NCBI GenBank assembly: GCA_026874595.1
Contig: CM049310.1
Location: 17,460,058 to 17,524,057 of the forward strand
DNA from: Sipunculus nudus
Lineage: Eukaryota; Annelida; Sipuncula; Golfingiida; Sipunculidae
DNA length: 64,000 nucleotides
Direction of reading: 5' to 3'
Shown here: piece after piece, positions 51,373 to 63,961 of the stretch
Numbering within the stretch: position 1 is the stretch's first letter
Layout of the letters: each line of letters opens with the position of its first letter
Position numbers and translations under genes: made by a program
The notes under the pieces: generated by a model
What the model saw: the letters and a program-made list of their open reading frames with translations, nothing else
Told to the model about the DNA's origin: nothing
Databases searched by the model: none

Positions 51373-54040
51373 GACGGCTCCCATTTAGTTTTCACACGAG
51401 TGGACATGTGCACCTATGGTAAGCGGACAGACAACCTTGCTTTGATCAACGGTGCACTGTTTAGAATAGGCATAATGCAAATACACAAAGGCTTGATATT
51501 TTGATGAAAGAAAAAGTTTAGGGGTGCTCGCCTCCATGGAATCTATAAATGAGGGTGCGTTACGAATAGTCACTCAGAGGGGAAATTAATGTTACGTATG
51601 GCGCCGGCGCTAGTTAGGCAGCCCGTAGACATGAATAATTTAAGGTAAGGCTGGTTCACTTTCATAATTTCTGTAAATATGTTCGCACCGTAAAAGATTT
51701 AAGTAATTTTTCACATGAGCTACGATAATGTTACTACAGACTCTGTGTCTGTATAAGTCATGTAACTTCGGTTTATAATGGGCCTTAAGGCCTGTCACTT
51801 TTATATCTAAGGCGAGAAAGCACTGTTAAATTACAGTAAGGCCAAAATATGCAATATTTGAAAAAAATATGACTACAGCGTAAAGCGGTTCTAAGCCAAG
51901 TAGCTGTCATCTCTGTGTATTATAATTTGTCAGGTGTATTTCTCTTCTCTGGACTACAACTATTTAGTAGGACTCGTTATTTCATTCTCTTATAGTGAGA
52001 CAGACGTAAACATGCCGTACTCGTAACCACATTTTCTTCAGTATCCCTGTCCGGTGGATTTGTCCGCCCATCTATTTTTATCTTTCTACCAGCTAAATTG
52101 AGCCGATATAAGGGCTCATACCTTGTTAAGTCCATATTGGATATGAATTCTATGTATGAACCAGCTATATCAGTTTTTTTACATATTTATGTAATATTTA
52201 TTTTTCTTAGAGTTTAGTCCCTCCCATATTGTATTGTATTTATGTAAGTTTAACGCAATATTTGTTCATTAGCATCCAGGACAGTACAAACGTCTCTAAT
52301 ATTCCGTTAAGTAAATATTAGATTATAATCGTTTGTACCACTTTAACTTAAGTTATATTAAATGCACATTTATCTTGTCACTTTTGATATGAATTAAAAA
52401 ATTCTATATAATATATTTATATCTATATAAATTCTAATTCTATAACGTGTTTCGTGTTTGGTTTGTATACTTTATGTCAGGGGTCTGGATGTGTTCACCT
52501 TCCCCTAGACAAATTAGCACGAGCCCCTGGCTAGCGTGACGTACATGTATATATACATGTATATATTATATAATATATATTATATAGTATATATTATATA
52601 TAATATATATTATATAATATATGTGTGTGAGAAAAAAGAATATACTGATATTAATATCATATAATATGTTACTGAAGAAAGATATAAAATGTTTCAGTTA
52701 AATTTACTCAGTTAAAAAACATATGACTGGCAAATAATGGGCGAATCACGCTACTGCCCCTCCCGATGCCCATGGCTGTGAGCCGTATGGGAGAACTAGT
52801 GCAAACAGGTGAAAGACATCACAGCTGCCTACCATCCCTCTTTCACTTGAGTTGACTTACCCATTGTTCCCTTATCACACTTCCTAGGCCAAAAATAAAT
52901 ATTAGGTTAAATTATCACATACGACTAGAATTATGGCCTTAGGTCAGCCCTTACATGTGCAAAATAAAGGAACCGAAAAGAAAAAAAAAATCTTATAATC
53001 GATTTCTACACTCTTGGGGACTTTAGAAAATGCATCTACAAAAAAAAATTACCCATATATAAATATAGACATAAATTTATTACCCTGTTAAAGGAGGCCA
53101 AATTTTAGGTGCAAGTCTTAACATGTGACTATTGCCCTGTCTATAGTTCAGATTCATGAGAGCTTAGTCTCTAGGATGAGGCAAATAATTGAAGAAGAAA
53201 AAGTAGGTCATCTTTCTGTCTAGTAAATGACGAATGTATTATCGTGTACACAGCCTCACTATAGTGCTAATTACGACGAAATTATGTAAAGGTAAAAAAA
53301 ATGTCCGCTAGATGCCAAACCTGTGAATGAATATTCTGAACAAAAAAATTAAAAAGAAACTCATCAATCCTCATTTCTCACCATGATGAGATGAGTTGCA
53401 AGTTTTTTTTTCCTGCACCCTATGTTCATGGACAAACATACATCTATGAATTCAATAAGAGTCTTCACTAGTATCATACGAGATAAATAAGTGTCAGCTA
53501 CGAGGAAGAAATGCATGCAGCCGAGCGCTACTATGCTACCGAGTTGAATACGACCCGCGGGAGTTTGTACGAACATATAATGAGCTTGTACGAGTTCACC
53601 ATGAGATCATGGCGTCATTTAAGGCAGTGATTGTTCAGAGGGGAGAGTTATGCCGGTGAATTATGCAACATGCCATTTTTGAGAAAACCTGACACGGCAT
53701 AATATTACTAATTGTTTGAGTGTTCTTCGAATTGGCGGAGTTAGTTACGAGATGTGAAATTTTCACTTCACCGAAGCTCATAACAATTTAAATGATACAA
53801 AGATTTAACCATATTCGAGAAACCAGAAACAAATTATTATAAACAAATAAAAAAATTAAACAACTTTTGAGGGGGTAAACTAGTACGATACTGGGAATGA
53901 TGAAATCAATTTATGGGATTACCGGAAATTAATCTCATTCTACTTTGAAAGCGATAATTGGAGGTAATCTTAAGAGGGGATTTATCTGAAATCGCTACAC
54001 CGGCTACAATCAGTGATGATAGCACATGAACTGGTATAGA
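51370..54040. other. Stretch with no recognised gene
   Basis: It contains a palindromic TA/ATATTATA tract at about 52540-52622. No coding or RNA signal is seen. Confidence 0.4.
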
Positions 54041-54048
54041 TGTGCTGT

Positions 54049-55492
54049 GTTGCAACCACTATTGTAATAACGTTCACTATTGTAATAATTATTACAATAG
54101 TGGTTGGTAAGGGCCAGTTTTTGCAAACCACTATTGTAATAACGGTCACTATTGTAATAATTATTACAATAGTTGTTGCAAATGCAACCACTATTGTAAT
54201 AATTTTTTATTACAATAGTGGTTGATGTTGCAGGCGGAAAATTTTCCTAGATTTGTCGAAATTCTTCCAAACAAATGACATTTCCGAAAAAAAACCCACA
54301 CAATTCATACTCTGTCTCCCCAAAAACGCGTCAGTTTGTATTTCATATGTTATTACACTAGTGAACTTTATTACATTAGTAGCCGTGTCGAGAAACCACT
54401 ATTGTAATAACGGTTACTATTGTAATAAAAACTAGCGGCCACCTTTATTTCACCACTGAAGAAATAATTCTATCGTCGTTCATCTTGAAATGCCACCATT
54501 GTTTTAAATTTGAGTTCAATTCTAAAATGCTGCAGAATTGTAGTATTCCAAACTTTATAATCCACTCTTACATCATTAATTATAGCAATTGCGAAATTTA
54601 TTACAATAGTGAACGTTATTACAATAGTGACCGTGTCGAGCAACCAGTATTGTAATAACGGTCACTACTGTAATAAAAAAATAGCCGATACTTTCATCTC
54701 ACCACTGAAGAAAAATTTCCCTTATAGTTCATCTTGAAATGCCCCCATACTTTTTATATTTGTGTTCAAGTGTGATATGCTGGGGAATTAAAGTATTCCA
54801 AACGATGTAATCCGTCCTTACTTAATTAATTTTACCTAATACGAAATTTATTACAATAGTGAACGTTATTACAATAGTGACCGTGTCGAGCAACCACTAT
54901 TGTAATAACGGTCACTATTGTAATAGAAAATAGCCGCCACTTTTATCTCACCACTGAAGAAATAATTTCCCTCGTAGTACATCTTGAAATGCCACCATAT
55001 TTTTTATATTTGTGTTCAAGTGTAAAATGCTGGGTAATTATAGTATTCCAAATGTTGAAATCAATCTTACTTAATTAATTATACCTAATACGAAATTTAT
55101 TACAATAGTGACCGTTTCGAGCAACCACTATTGTAATAACGGTCACTAATGTAATAAAACATAGCCGCCACTGTTATCTCAAAACTGAAGAATATTTCCC
55201 TCGTAGTTCATCTTAAAATGCCATCATCTTTTTATATTTGTGTTCAAGTGTGATATGCTGGGGAATTATAGTATTCCAAACGTTGTAATCCATCCTTACT
55301 TAATTAATTATACCTAATACGAAATTTATTACAATAGTGAACGTTATTACAATAGTGACCCTGTCAGGCAACCACTATTGTAATAACGGTCACTATTGTA
55401 ATAGAAAATAGCCGCCAGGTTTATCTCACCACTGAAAAAATAATTTTTCCTTATCTTATATCTTGAAATTCCACTGATATTTCATATTTGTG
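54049..55492 (+). repeat. Left arm of the foldback element: ~4 tandem 248-bp units
   Basis: Units begin with ACCACTATTGTAATAACGG-like sequence at about 54395, 54643, 54893, 55124 and 55371, giving steps of 248, 250, 231 and 247. Each unit runs through 'tagccgccac', 'ctcaccactgaagaaa', 'catcttgaaatgccacc' and 'cgaaatttattacaatagtg'. The short unit (231) lacks one copy of the 18-base half-repeat at its end. The first ~345 bases form a denser, partly palindromic cap of CAACCACTATTGTAATAA and its complement. Confidence 0.85.
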
Positions 55493-55647
55493 CAAAATAT
55501 TTCTTGCACCAAATACTCCATACATTATTATTCTGATATGTAAAAACACATCTCTACCCGTTCCCTCTCACAACGTGATGAAGATTCCTGTGCGCCTTGA
55601 AAGCTCGGATTAAAAAATTAGTTAGTGTCTTTAGAATTTATTTATTT

Positions 55648-55652
<5 letters not shown>

Positions 55653-55718
<66 letters not shown>
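55653..55718. repeat. (TA)n-(GA)n compound microsatellite
   Basis: About 35 bases of TA repeat followed by about 31 bases of GA repeat, inside the foldback element. Confidence 0.95.
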
Positions 55719-55720
<2 letters not shown>

Positions 55721-55779
55721 CATTGCTCCACTCATATAAAAGTTGCCGCAACTGCATGAATTCCTTAGTCACCAATATT

Positions 55780-56590
55780 ATGACGTCATGTCACGGGTCG
55801 CTTGGTACAAAATGGGAAAATTACATTCATTCTTAAATATCTCAAGACATCTTGCATGGATTGCTCCAAAAATCAAGTTGACCGAAGATCTTGGATGGTG
55901 TGGTCATATACCGGAAACTTGTGGCGCAACCTATTATCCTTTTCTTGTTTTCGTGCCGTATAATATCCCTATCAGTGCCACTTGACAGTAATGTAAGGAT
56001 TATAAGCCAAAAACAAATGGACAGATTTCTATTATATTATATATATACATAGATATGGGTTATGGGATGATGTATATTTAAAATGGGGCCATGAACTTTC
56101 CTATGAGAGTGGCTTTAACCTTGAGTATTGCCATATATGGCGAAAATCACATAAAATCATAAATATCTCGATACATGATGCATGGAATGGTCAAAAAATC
56201 AAGTTGACCGAAGATTTTGGATAGTTTTGTCTTCTGCGGAAGATTATTGGCGCCATCTTCTGTCCTTTTCTTGTTTTCGTGCCGTTAATATCCCATCAAT
56301 GCCACTTTGCAGTACTGTAAGCATTAAAAGTTTAAAACTAATGGCCAGATTTGAATAAAATGGTTCATGTTCATTGACCTGGAATTCCTCCATCTTATAT
56401 TCAAGACTGGTGGCGCCATCTGCAATTGCTTTCGTGTGGCGTCCATCCATACATATGTTTTAGGTATAAATTGCTCATATCCTAGGAGTGGTTCAATGTG
56501 TTTTGCTGCAATTTGGCATGTACATCTATTTTGGAGAGTTTTTTCATCATCAAGACAGGTGACGCCACCTACCGTGCCCTTTTAAAGGTA
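55780..56590. repeat. Copy of the 280-bp-repeat family inside the foldback element
   Basis: It aligns with 24300-24870 and later units: 'gacatgggttatgg', 'cctatgagagtggc', 'actggtggcgccatctgcaat', 'ggcgtccatc' and 'gacaggtgacgccacc'. It is diverged from them. Either it inserted into the element or the element captured it. Confidence 0.7.
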
Positions 56591-57513
56591 TAAATTAATT
56601 AAACAAAAAACGTATTAAACATATAACACAATAATGGTCATAGCGAATGCCGTACTCAGTACACGGTAAAAAATGAGACACGTTTAATGTTTTGTACAAT
56701 ACACCAGTGTTATATTTGAATACCCAGGTGTTTAAAACGTCTGTGTTTATGCAGAAAACACTGGTGTCTACTGATAGACACAAGACGTGCTTTTACCAAC
56801 ATGTTTAAAGGTCCCTTTAAAGTGGTATAATTCTGTCAAAATACATCTCAATACATTGTAATAGTTTCAAATTTGTATGAATGAACTTTAAAAAAATATT
56901 TAATGTACATAAACGTATTTCAAGCATTATTGTCAGGGGTCAGTACTGAGTTTGACCATATATATTTGCTGTTAAATAATTTATCGGGGATTCGAGGTAT
57001 AATAGGTCTTATAATGCCCTTTATTCATTAATTCATCAGCCCTAATAACATGAGAAATAAAAACACCCGGGTGTTTATTAGCGGCTCGATATAAAAACCT
57101 GGAAACCAAATTCTTTTCATGGTTGATAAGGGTCCAGTGCTTGATGAGATCACGTAATACTGTGAGGCAAGCTGCTGATAAATGCGCGGTTGATTTTAAA
57201 CGACCAACATATGTTGCTTCAAACTAGTATGTATATAGACATCCAAATATCCAGTGCACTCGAGTTGTATCTAATGCCATTTAGAATGTCACCATGTGAT
57301 CACAGATACGTTTTTAGTTATCCTAACAATTATTATATGATTATATTTATATTATATTCATATTGCAAGAAATTGCTTTTATGTGTTACTTTCTCACACC
57401 CGTATGACAGACATTGTAAAAAAATGTAAATGTGAAAATTGCCGCCAGGTTTATTTCAACCTTGTTTTGTTTAACTGCGTTTTAGGTATGTGGTGGTATA
57501 TATATCTATATCA

Positions 57514-57636
57514 TGGTACAAATGGCAATCTGGTACGCTTGGCAATTGTACCAGTACAGATCGCAGTTAGGGACTTTTTCTGGTACAAATCCCAATCGCA
57601 ATCTGTACTATTATACCAGATTGCCATTTGTACCAT
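57514..57636. mobile_element. 123-bp MITE-like palindromic element
   Basis: A 23-base perfect inverted repeat (57514-57536 and 57614-57636, starting ATGGTACAAATGGC) encloses a second, imperfect inverted pair, 'gtacagatcgc' against 'gcaatctgtac'. TA-rich sequence flanks both sides, so it probably landed in a (TA)n tract (the array continues at 57644-57678). No coding capacity is present. Confidence 0.65.
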
Positions 57637-57639
57637 AAC

Positions 57640-57680
<41 letters not shown>

Positions 57681-58079
57681 AATATTTTTATTTCTATTAG
57701 AACTATTGTGCAAGATATATAAATAAAAAAAAATATATTTTAATATATATGCTGTCTAGCGTTATCGATTAATAATATATTAATTACTGCATTTGCAATG
57801 CGTACATGTTTCACAGACACCTCAGCCGTCTTATAAGTAATGGGGTTAACGTTTTCTTGGATGTCTCCAGGAAAACTCCGATATTTCATGTAGCTCATTG
57901 TATCTGCATGTGAACTGACATCAGTGCCATGCAAGCACAGGAATTTTATGATTAGACAAAGTGAAATCCAGGGATAACTGGTAGTACCAAAGGGAGGACC
58001 GGGGTTGGGGCGTGGCCCTGTGGGCCTACTTGGATGATTGGGTTATTATTATCCCCTGCCACCTCCATAGAAATGGTCA

Positions 58080-58710
58080 GCGTCCGTTCGTCGTGCCGTC
58101 CGTCCGTCACAGTTAAGATGTTAACGGAAAAACTCAAAAAGAATATGAATTACAGCCACCAAACATGCAGCATTGATGCATCTTATCAGGGGCCAAGACA
58201 TGGATGACCTTGACACATTTTTAAGATCACAGTGTCGATAATGCTAAAATGATGTTAACACAATAACTGGAAAAGATCTTCAGATTCAGTCACCAAATAT
58301 GCAGCTTTAATGCTTTAATCAATGGCTAAGTCAAGTTCGAACATAGATGACATTGGCCCATTTTTCTAGGTCATAGCGGCGATAATGCTGAAATGATTTT
58401 AACTCTTTTCAAAACGAGTTTCAGCTACAGCCACCAAACTTGCAGCATTGATTTGCCTTATCAAGGGCTAATTCTAGTTCAAATATTGATGACCTTGAAT
58501 CATTTTTCAAGGTCACAGAGGCAATGATGATTAAATAAATGTTACGCAATAATTCGAAAAAAAATGAAGCACAGTTACAAAATTTGCAGCATTTACCTTC
58601 TTCATGAGGGCTAGGTCACGTTCGAATATGGATGATGTTGATGCAGTTTTTAAACTCACAGTAAACTTGGTGGGTGATATTGATGCATCTTAAAGTTCAT
58701 ATAGGTGTTC
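58080..58710. repeat. ~140-bp tandem repeat inside the foldback element
   Basis: 'acagccaccaaacatgcagc' and variants start near 58152, 58287, 58426 and 58568, with 'gatgaccttga' and 'ttttcaaggtcaca' at fixed places. It begins in a CCGTCCGTCC tract, as this common invertebrate repeat type does. No gene is seen. Confidence 0.65.
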
Positions 58711-59611
58711 ACAGTTTTTCCAGGTATATCCAAAACAGGCAGGGGAGATACTAGATCTGTTCCACAGATCAACTTTTCCCTTGTATTTTCTTGGTTGACT
58801 TTGTTTTAATTCCACGACTGCTCAATCTATTTTCTTAGCTAAGGAACACATTTCTCTCTTTTTTCATGTGGCAGTGGATTCGATCCATTAAAGAATCTAA
58901 TTACAGGTCCCATAACATCTGTCCTCATTAACTTCAGAAATTGACACGGAAATTTCCCAGCGAGATAGATTTATATATTGTTTGTCTTATGGGGGTTTAA
59001 TTTTTCCACCAGCATCTCCCCATATCAGGCGAATCTATTGAGTCTCCTCAGTCCATTAGGTTTGGCTAGATTATTCGTTTATTCCCTGATTCGAAATAAG
59101 ATTTCTAAATTACTTACAATATATTTACATTCAATCACAATATATTACAACATAATATGCATTTCTCGCATTCAATACTGCCGTGTGAGTAAGTTCTCAG
59201 GACATTTTTTAGTTAAACATTAAATTACCTGTTAGAATTGCATTTCACTCACAACGAATGTACTTTCCATTAACTGCAATTTTTTAACTACTCGCTTATA
59301 ATGAATAATGAGGATAAGATAACACTGCGTTAATCCAGTGTTTTATTATACTGATATAGATAGCAAAAAAATTGGCTCAGCGTGGTAAATAAAACATGAA
59401 AATCACAGACTACAAAATTATAAAAGAACTCCAATTTTAACATTAAAAAATGGGACGAACTATTTGCCTTTAATACTGCGAAAATGGTTACTCTTGTAAT
59501 AAATTTCGTTTGTGGCATAAATAAACACGTATGAGAGGATTGTCAATGTATTCTGAATAATAAAGACCGCTAACCTTTTACTTATATGAATTTCGTTAAA
59601 TTCGTTAAATT

Positions 59612-61332
59612 AAGAAAAATTATTTCTTCAGTGGTGATATAAAACTGGCGGCTATATTTTATTACAATAGTGACCGTTATTACAATAGTGGTTGCTCGAC
59701 ACGGTCACTATTGTAATAACGTTCACTATTGTAATAAATTTCGTAATTGCTATAATTAATGATGTAAAAGTGGATTATAAAGTTTGGAATACTATAATTC
59801 CCCAGCATATTACACTTAAACAGACAAATAAAACGATGGTGGCATTTCAAGATAAACGATGAGGGAAATTATTTCTTCAGTGGTGAGATAAAAGTGGCGG
59901 CTATTTTTTATTACATTAGTGACCGTTATTACAATAGTGGTTGCTCGACACGGTCACTATTGTAATAACGTTCACTTTTGTAATAAAGTTTGTTATAGGT
60001 ATAATTAATGACGTGAGAGTGGATAATAACGTTTGGAATACTATAATTCCACAGTATATTACACTTAAACAAACATATAAAACGATGGTGGCATTTCATG
60101 ATAGATGAGGGAAATTATTTCTTCAGTGGTGAGATAAAAGTAGCGGCTATTTTTTATTACATTAGTGACCGTTATTACAATAGTGGTTGCTCGACACGGT
60201 CACTATTGTTATAACGTTCACTATAGTAATAAATTTCGTTATAGGTATAATTAATGACGTGAGAGTGGATAATAACGTTTGGAATACTATAAATCCACAG
60301 TATATTACACTTAAACAGACATATAAAACGATGGTGGCATTTCAAGATAAACGATGAGAAAAATTATTTCTTCAGTGGTGAGATAAAAGTGGCGGCTATT
60401 TTTTATTACATTAGTGACCGTTATTACAATAGTGGTTGCTCGACACGGTCACTATTGTAATAACGTTCACTATTGTAATAAATTTCGTAATTGCTATAAT
60501 TAATGATGTACGAGTGGATTATAAAGTTTGGAATACTACAATTCTGCAGAATAATTAATTAAGTACGGATGGATTACAACGTTTGGAATACTATAATTCC
60601 CCAGCATTTTACACTTGAACTAAAATATAAAAATGAAGGGGGCATTTCAAGATGAAATAATAGGGAAATTATTTCTTCAGTGGTGAGATGAAAGTATCGG
60701 CTATTTTTTATTTCAATAGTGACCGTTATTACAATAGTGGTTGCTCGACACGGTCATTATTGTAATAACGTTCACTATTCTAATAAATTTCGTAATTGCT
60801 ATAATTAATGATGTAAGAGTGGATAATAAATTTTGGAATACTACAATTCTGCAGCATTTTAGAATTGAACTCAAATTTAAAACAATGGTGGCATTTCAAG
60901 ATGAACGACGATAGAAATATTTCTTCAGTGGTGAAATAAAGATGGCCGCTAGTTTTTATTACCATAGTGACCGTTATTACAATAGTGGTTTCTCGACACG
61001 GTCACTAATGTAATAAAGTTCACTAGTGTAATAACATATGAAATACAAACTGATGCGTTTTTTTGGAGACAGAGTATGAATTGTGTGTTTTTTTCGGAAA
61101 TGTCATTTGTTTGGAAGAATCTCGACAAATCTAGGAAAATTTTCCGCCTGCATCATCAACCACTATTGTAATAAAAAATTATTACAAAAGTGGTTGCATT
61201 TGCAACCACTATTGTAATAATTATTACAATAGTGACCGTTATTTCAATAGTGGTTGGCAAAACCTGGCCCTTACCAACCACTATTGTAACAATTATTACA
61301 ATAGTGAACGTTATTACAATAGTGGTTGCAAC
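59612..61332 (-). repeat. Right arm of the foldback element: ~5 tandem 248-bp units
   Basis: 'gtggttgctcgac' marks unit edges at about 59689, 59937, 60183, 60432, 60737 and 60986 (last 'gtggtttctcgac'), with steps of 248, 246, 249, 305 and 249. The long unit contains about 55 extra bases that repeat its own 'aattaatta...gtttggaatactat' part. It is the inverted counterpart of the left arm but has one more unit. Confidence 0.85.
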
Positions 61333-61869
61333 AGTGCTTTACAAAGAATCTATTTCAGTGCCGGTACCACACAGAATAAAACACGACGGGAAGCTAACAC
61401 ATGTATTTTTAATATGTCGCACTAGAACAATACACAGAACTCATTGGTATCTACGAGGCAGCAATATTAAATCGTCACTCTAACCATAAACTGATACAAT
61501 TTCACCCAGATCACATCAAATTGGGCAAAAAGAAACTATATTTATTTCCCTCAAGTGGTCGATAAACATTTCTTTCATTTTCTGTATCGTAATAAATGTG
61601 ATAGGGGTTCCCCTTATGACCTGAACAAACATAACACTTTCATTTTCATGATATAATGTATATTTGCACTGTATAATGTACGGGAGAGCCTTAACCTAGT
61701 GAGCAGAGGAGGATATATATTATATTTTCACAAACAGAAGGAGCTTCTTTCCGTACCTGGGACCACCCAGGCATTTCTATAAATAATGCTTCGAAAGAAT
61801 CTCTTGATGTAATTTTACTTATATCCGTAAATATGGTTATATATTACAAGACGAATATAACAAGACGAT

Positions 61870-61925
<56 letters not shown>

Positions 61926-62144
61926 CTGGTTCTTAAAATATTTTAGAAATTGAATAAAAATATCTAAGAACACAAGTTATATTGACACAATTTTTTCACC
62001 AACTAATGTAGGCTAAAGTCACAGGTCAAATGCTAAAAAATACATTTTAATTGGTTAATTGTTTTGGGTCATAGGTAATTAACTATTCCACAAATGTAAC
62101 TATCAGTGGGTCTGTCAGTCAATGACAAATGCAAAACTACTGGG

Positions 62145-62197
<53 letters not shown>

Positions 62198-62393
62198 TGT
62201 TGGTTCTGCTGTGTGCTCTATTGTATAATTCAACAAGTTTAGATATACATGTACATGTATTATAGTGACGGCTACAGCCTTGAAGATTAATATCCCATTT
62301 ATTCGAATAGCCCGCTTAAATGAATATAATCGATTGATAAAAACGACATTCAATTAAACGATTCAATTATATATATATATATATATATACATA

Positions 62394-62432
<39 letters not shown>

Positions 62433-63059
62433 TGTTACGGAAACCTAATATCAACAGATCACGTATGTGTGATGAACATAAATTTTGTAATTGAGAAAAA
62501 AAATCAGATTCTGTAACACTAGGCAGCGTGAAATGTCTAGGGGAACGAATAAATAAGTCAGTGGTTTTTTGTTAACAAATAACCATAATTTATTCTTAAA
62601 ACAATCCTAACTTAACAATACACTAAATCAATACAATGACACAGTATAACAGCAGTATAACAGCAAATCAATACAACCACTCAGTAAAAAAAAAAAAAAA
62701 ACAACAAAGTGCACAGTATCTGGATACCACCACTGTCACAGCGAAAAGTCCTTTAAAATGTATAAACCAGACGAACAGTTCACACAAATTCTCTCGGATA
62801 ATAACATTCCAATGTAAAGCTCTTGTAAAAATCCAGAAAAGAAACTGAGGACCAAATAAGATTCGTCACAAATCGAGAAGAAAATATATAATTGCCGCAC
62901 TTATCGGAAAAGGTCCCACAAACTGTCTTACACACCTCTGTGTCCGCTTGAATATTCTCTCACCTCTCTCTCGGCTCTAAAACACAGCCCCCTATTTATA
63001 ACTTCTCACCTTCAGCCGAGAACCTTCCATTACTCGAGCAATCTAAAGAATCTTAAGTC
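61333..63059. other. Stretch with three (TA)n arrays, no gene
   Basis: TA arrays lie at about 61868-61921, 62145-62189 and 62368-62429. Directly after the last one, 'TGTTACGGAAACC' begins an AT-rich segment running into an A-run near 62686. It shares its first 7 bases with the LTR at 26204, but I see no further LTR homology. Confidence 0.45.
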
Positions 63060-63640
63060 TCGGTCATAACCGGGATACGGTCGCCGTACGGCGAGTGTTT
63101 TGGGCTATTCCGTGCGGTGGACGCACGACAACCGTGCGTTTTTCAAAGGCCGCAGGGGCTCCGCAACGACCGTAACTGACATTAGCGCAAGCGCTTAAGT
63201 TGATGCGGCGGCCGTGCGTTAGGCAGCCACCTACGGGCTCCGTACGGGCACCGTACAGTAGACGTATGGATGTCGTAGGATGCCCGTGCGATTTTTTTCA
63301 CGCCTACTCGGCTACCCGAGAGACGTACGGTGTACCTGTGGTTGTCGTAAGGGGTCTTTGCGGCTTCCGCAAGATCAGCTTGCGGCGTCCGCAGGGTTAG
63401 CTTACTTTACCGTGCGATGGCCGTAAGAATGAGGAAGACACCGTGCCGTTCCCGCACGTCCGCCGCATAAGTATTCCTGTGGTTTCAAAAGCCCGACAGT
63501 GATCTACGGTGTGCGGTGACCGCAGCGGGTTGTGACCGAGGCTTAAGTATTCCTGCGGTCCCCTAAACCGCACGGTACTCTACGGTTTGCGGTGACCGCA
63601 GCGGGTTGTGACCGAGGCTTAACACAGTACACACGTTCAA
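63060..63640. repeat. CpG-rich block with ~80-bp tandem duplication
   Basis: GC- and CpG-rich DNA full of 'ccgtacgg', 'ccgtgcg' and 'ccgcagg' words. 'gcggtgaccgcagcgggttg' followed by 'tgaccgaggctta' occurs near 63515 and again near 63590, so the last part is a tandem duplication of about 76-80 bases. Frames here show no domain. A mobile-element interior is likely. Confidence 0.55.
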
Positions 63641-63845
63641 AGAACATACTAGACAAAAGAACGCTGTGTATCTAGGGTTCAACCAATGCGGATTAAACCG
63701 AGCCTGCAACATCCGGCAGGGCGAGGCCGCCACAACACGAGCCACGCGCGGCACACAAATCAAACGCCAGCAACACACGGAACATCTGTGTGCACAACAA
63801 AACAATCATCTGTAAGTCCGCTGTACAACATAAAAGGGGCACCTG

Positions 63846-63846
<1 letters not shown>

Positions 63847-63921
<75 letters not shown>

Positions 63922-63924
63922 TTC

Positions 63925-63961
<37 letters not shown>

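Larger units (their letters stand above)
54049..61332. mobile_element. 7.28-kb foldback-type composite element
   Basis: The left end starts GTTGCAACCACTATTGTAAT and the right end is its reverse complement (ending 61332). The outermost ~345 bases of the two arms are about 94% alike by eye in inverted orientation. Both arms continue as tandem ~248-bp units. The flanks tgtgctgt (54041-54048) and agtgcttt (61333-61340) match at 6 of 8 bases, a candidate decayed 8-bp target duplication. The 4.1-kb middle holds only microsatellites, a piece of the 280-bp repeat, a small MITE and a 140-bp tandem repeat. There is no transposase, so the element is non-autonomous. Long arms made of subrepeats are the hallmark of foldback elements such as Drosophila FB and Galileo. 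The transposase superfamily cannot be told from this copy. Confidence 0.8.

Noticed and set aside
62441-62700. Another LTR of the 26.2-kb family starting TGTTACGG
   Set aside because: Only the first few bases agree. No A/B boxes and no matching end were seen.
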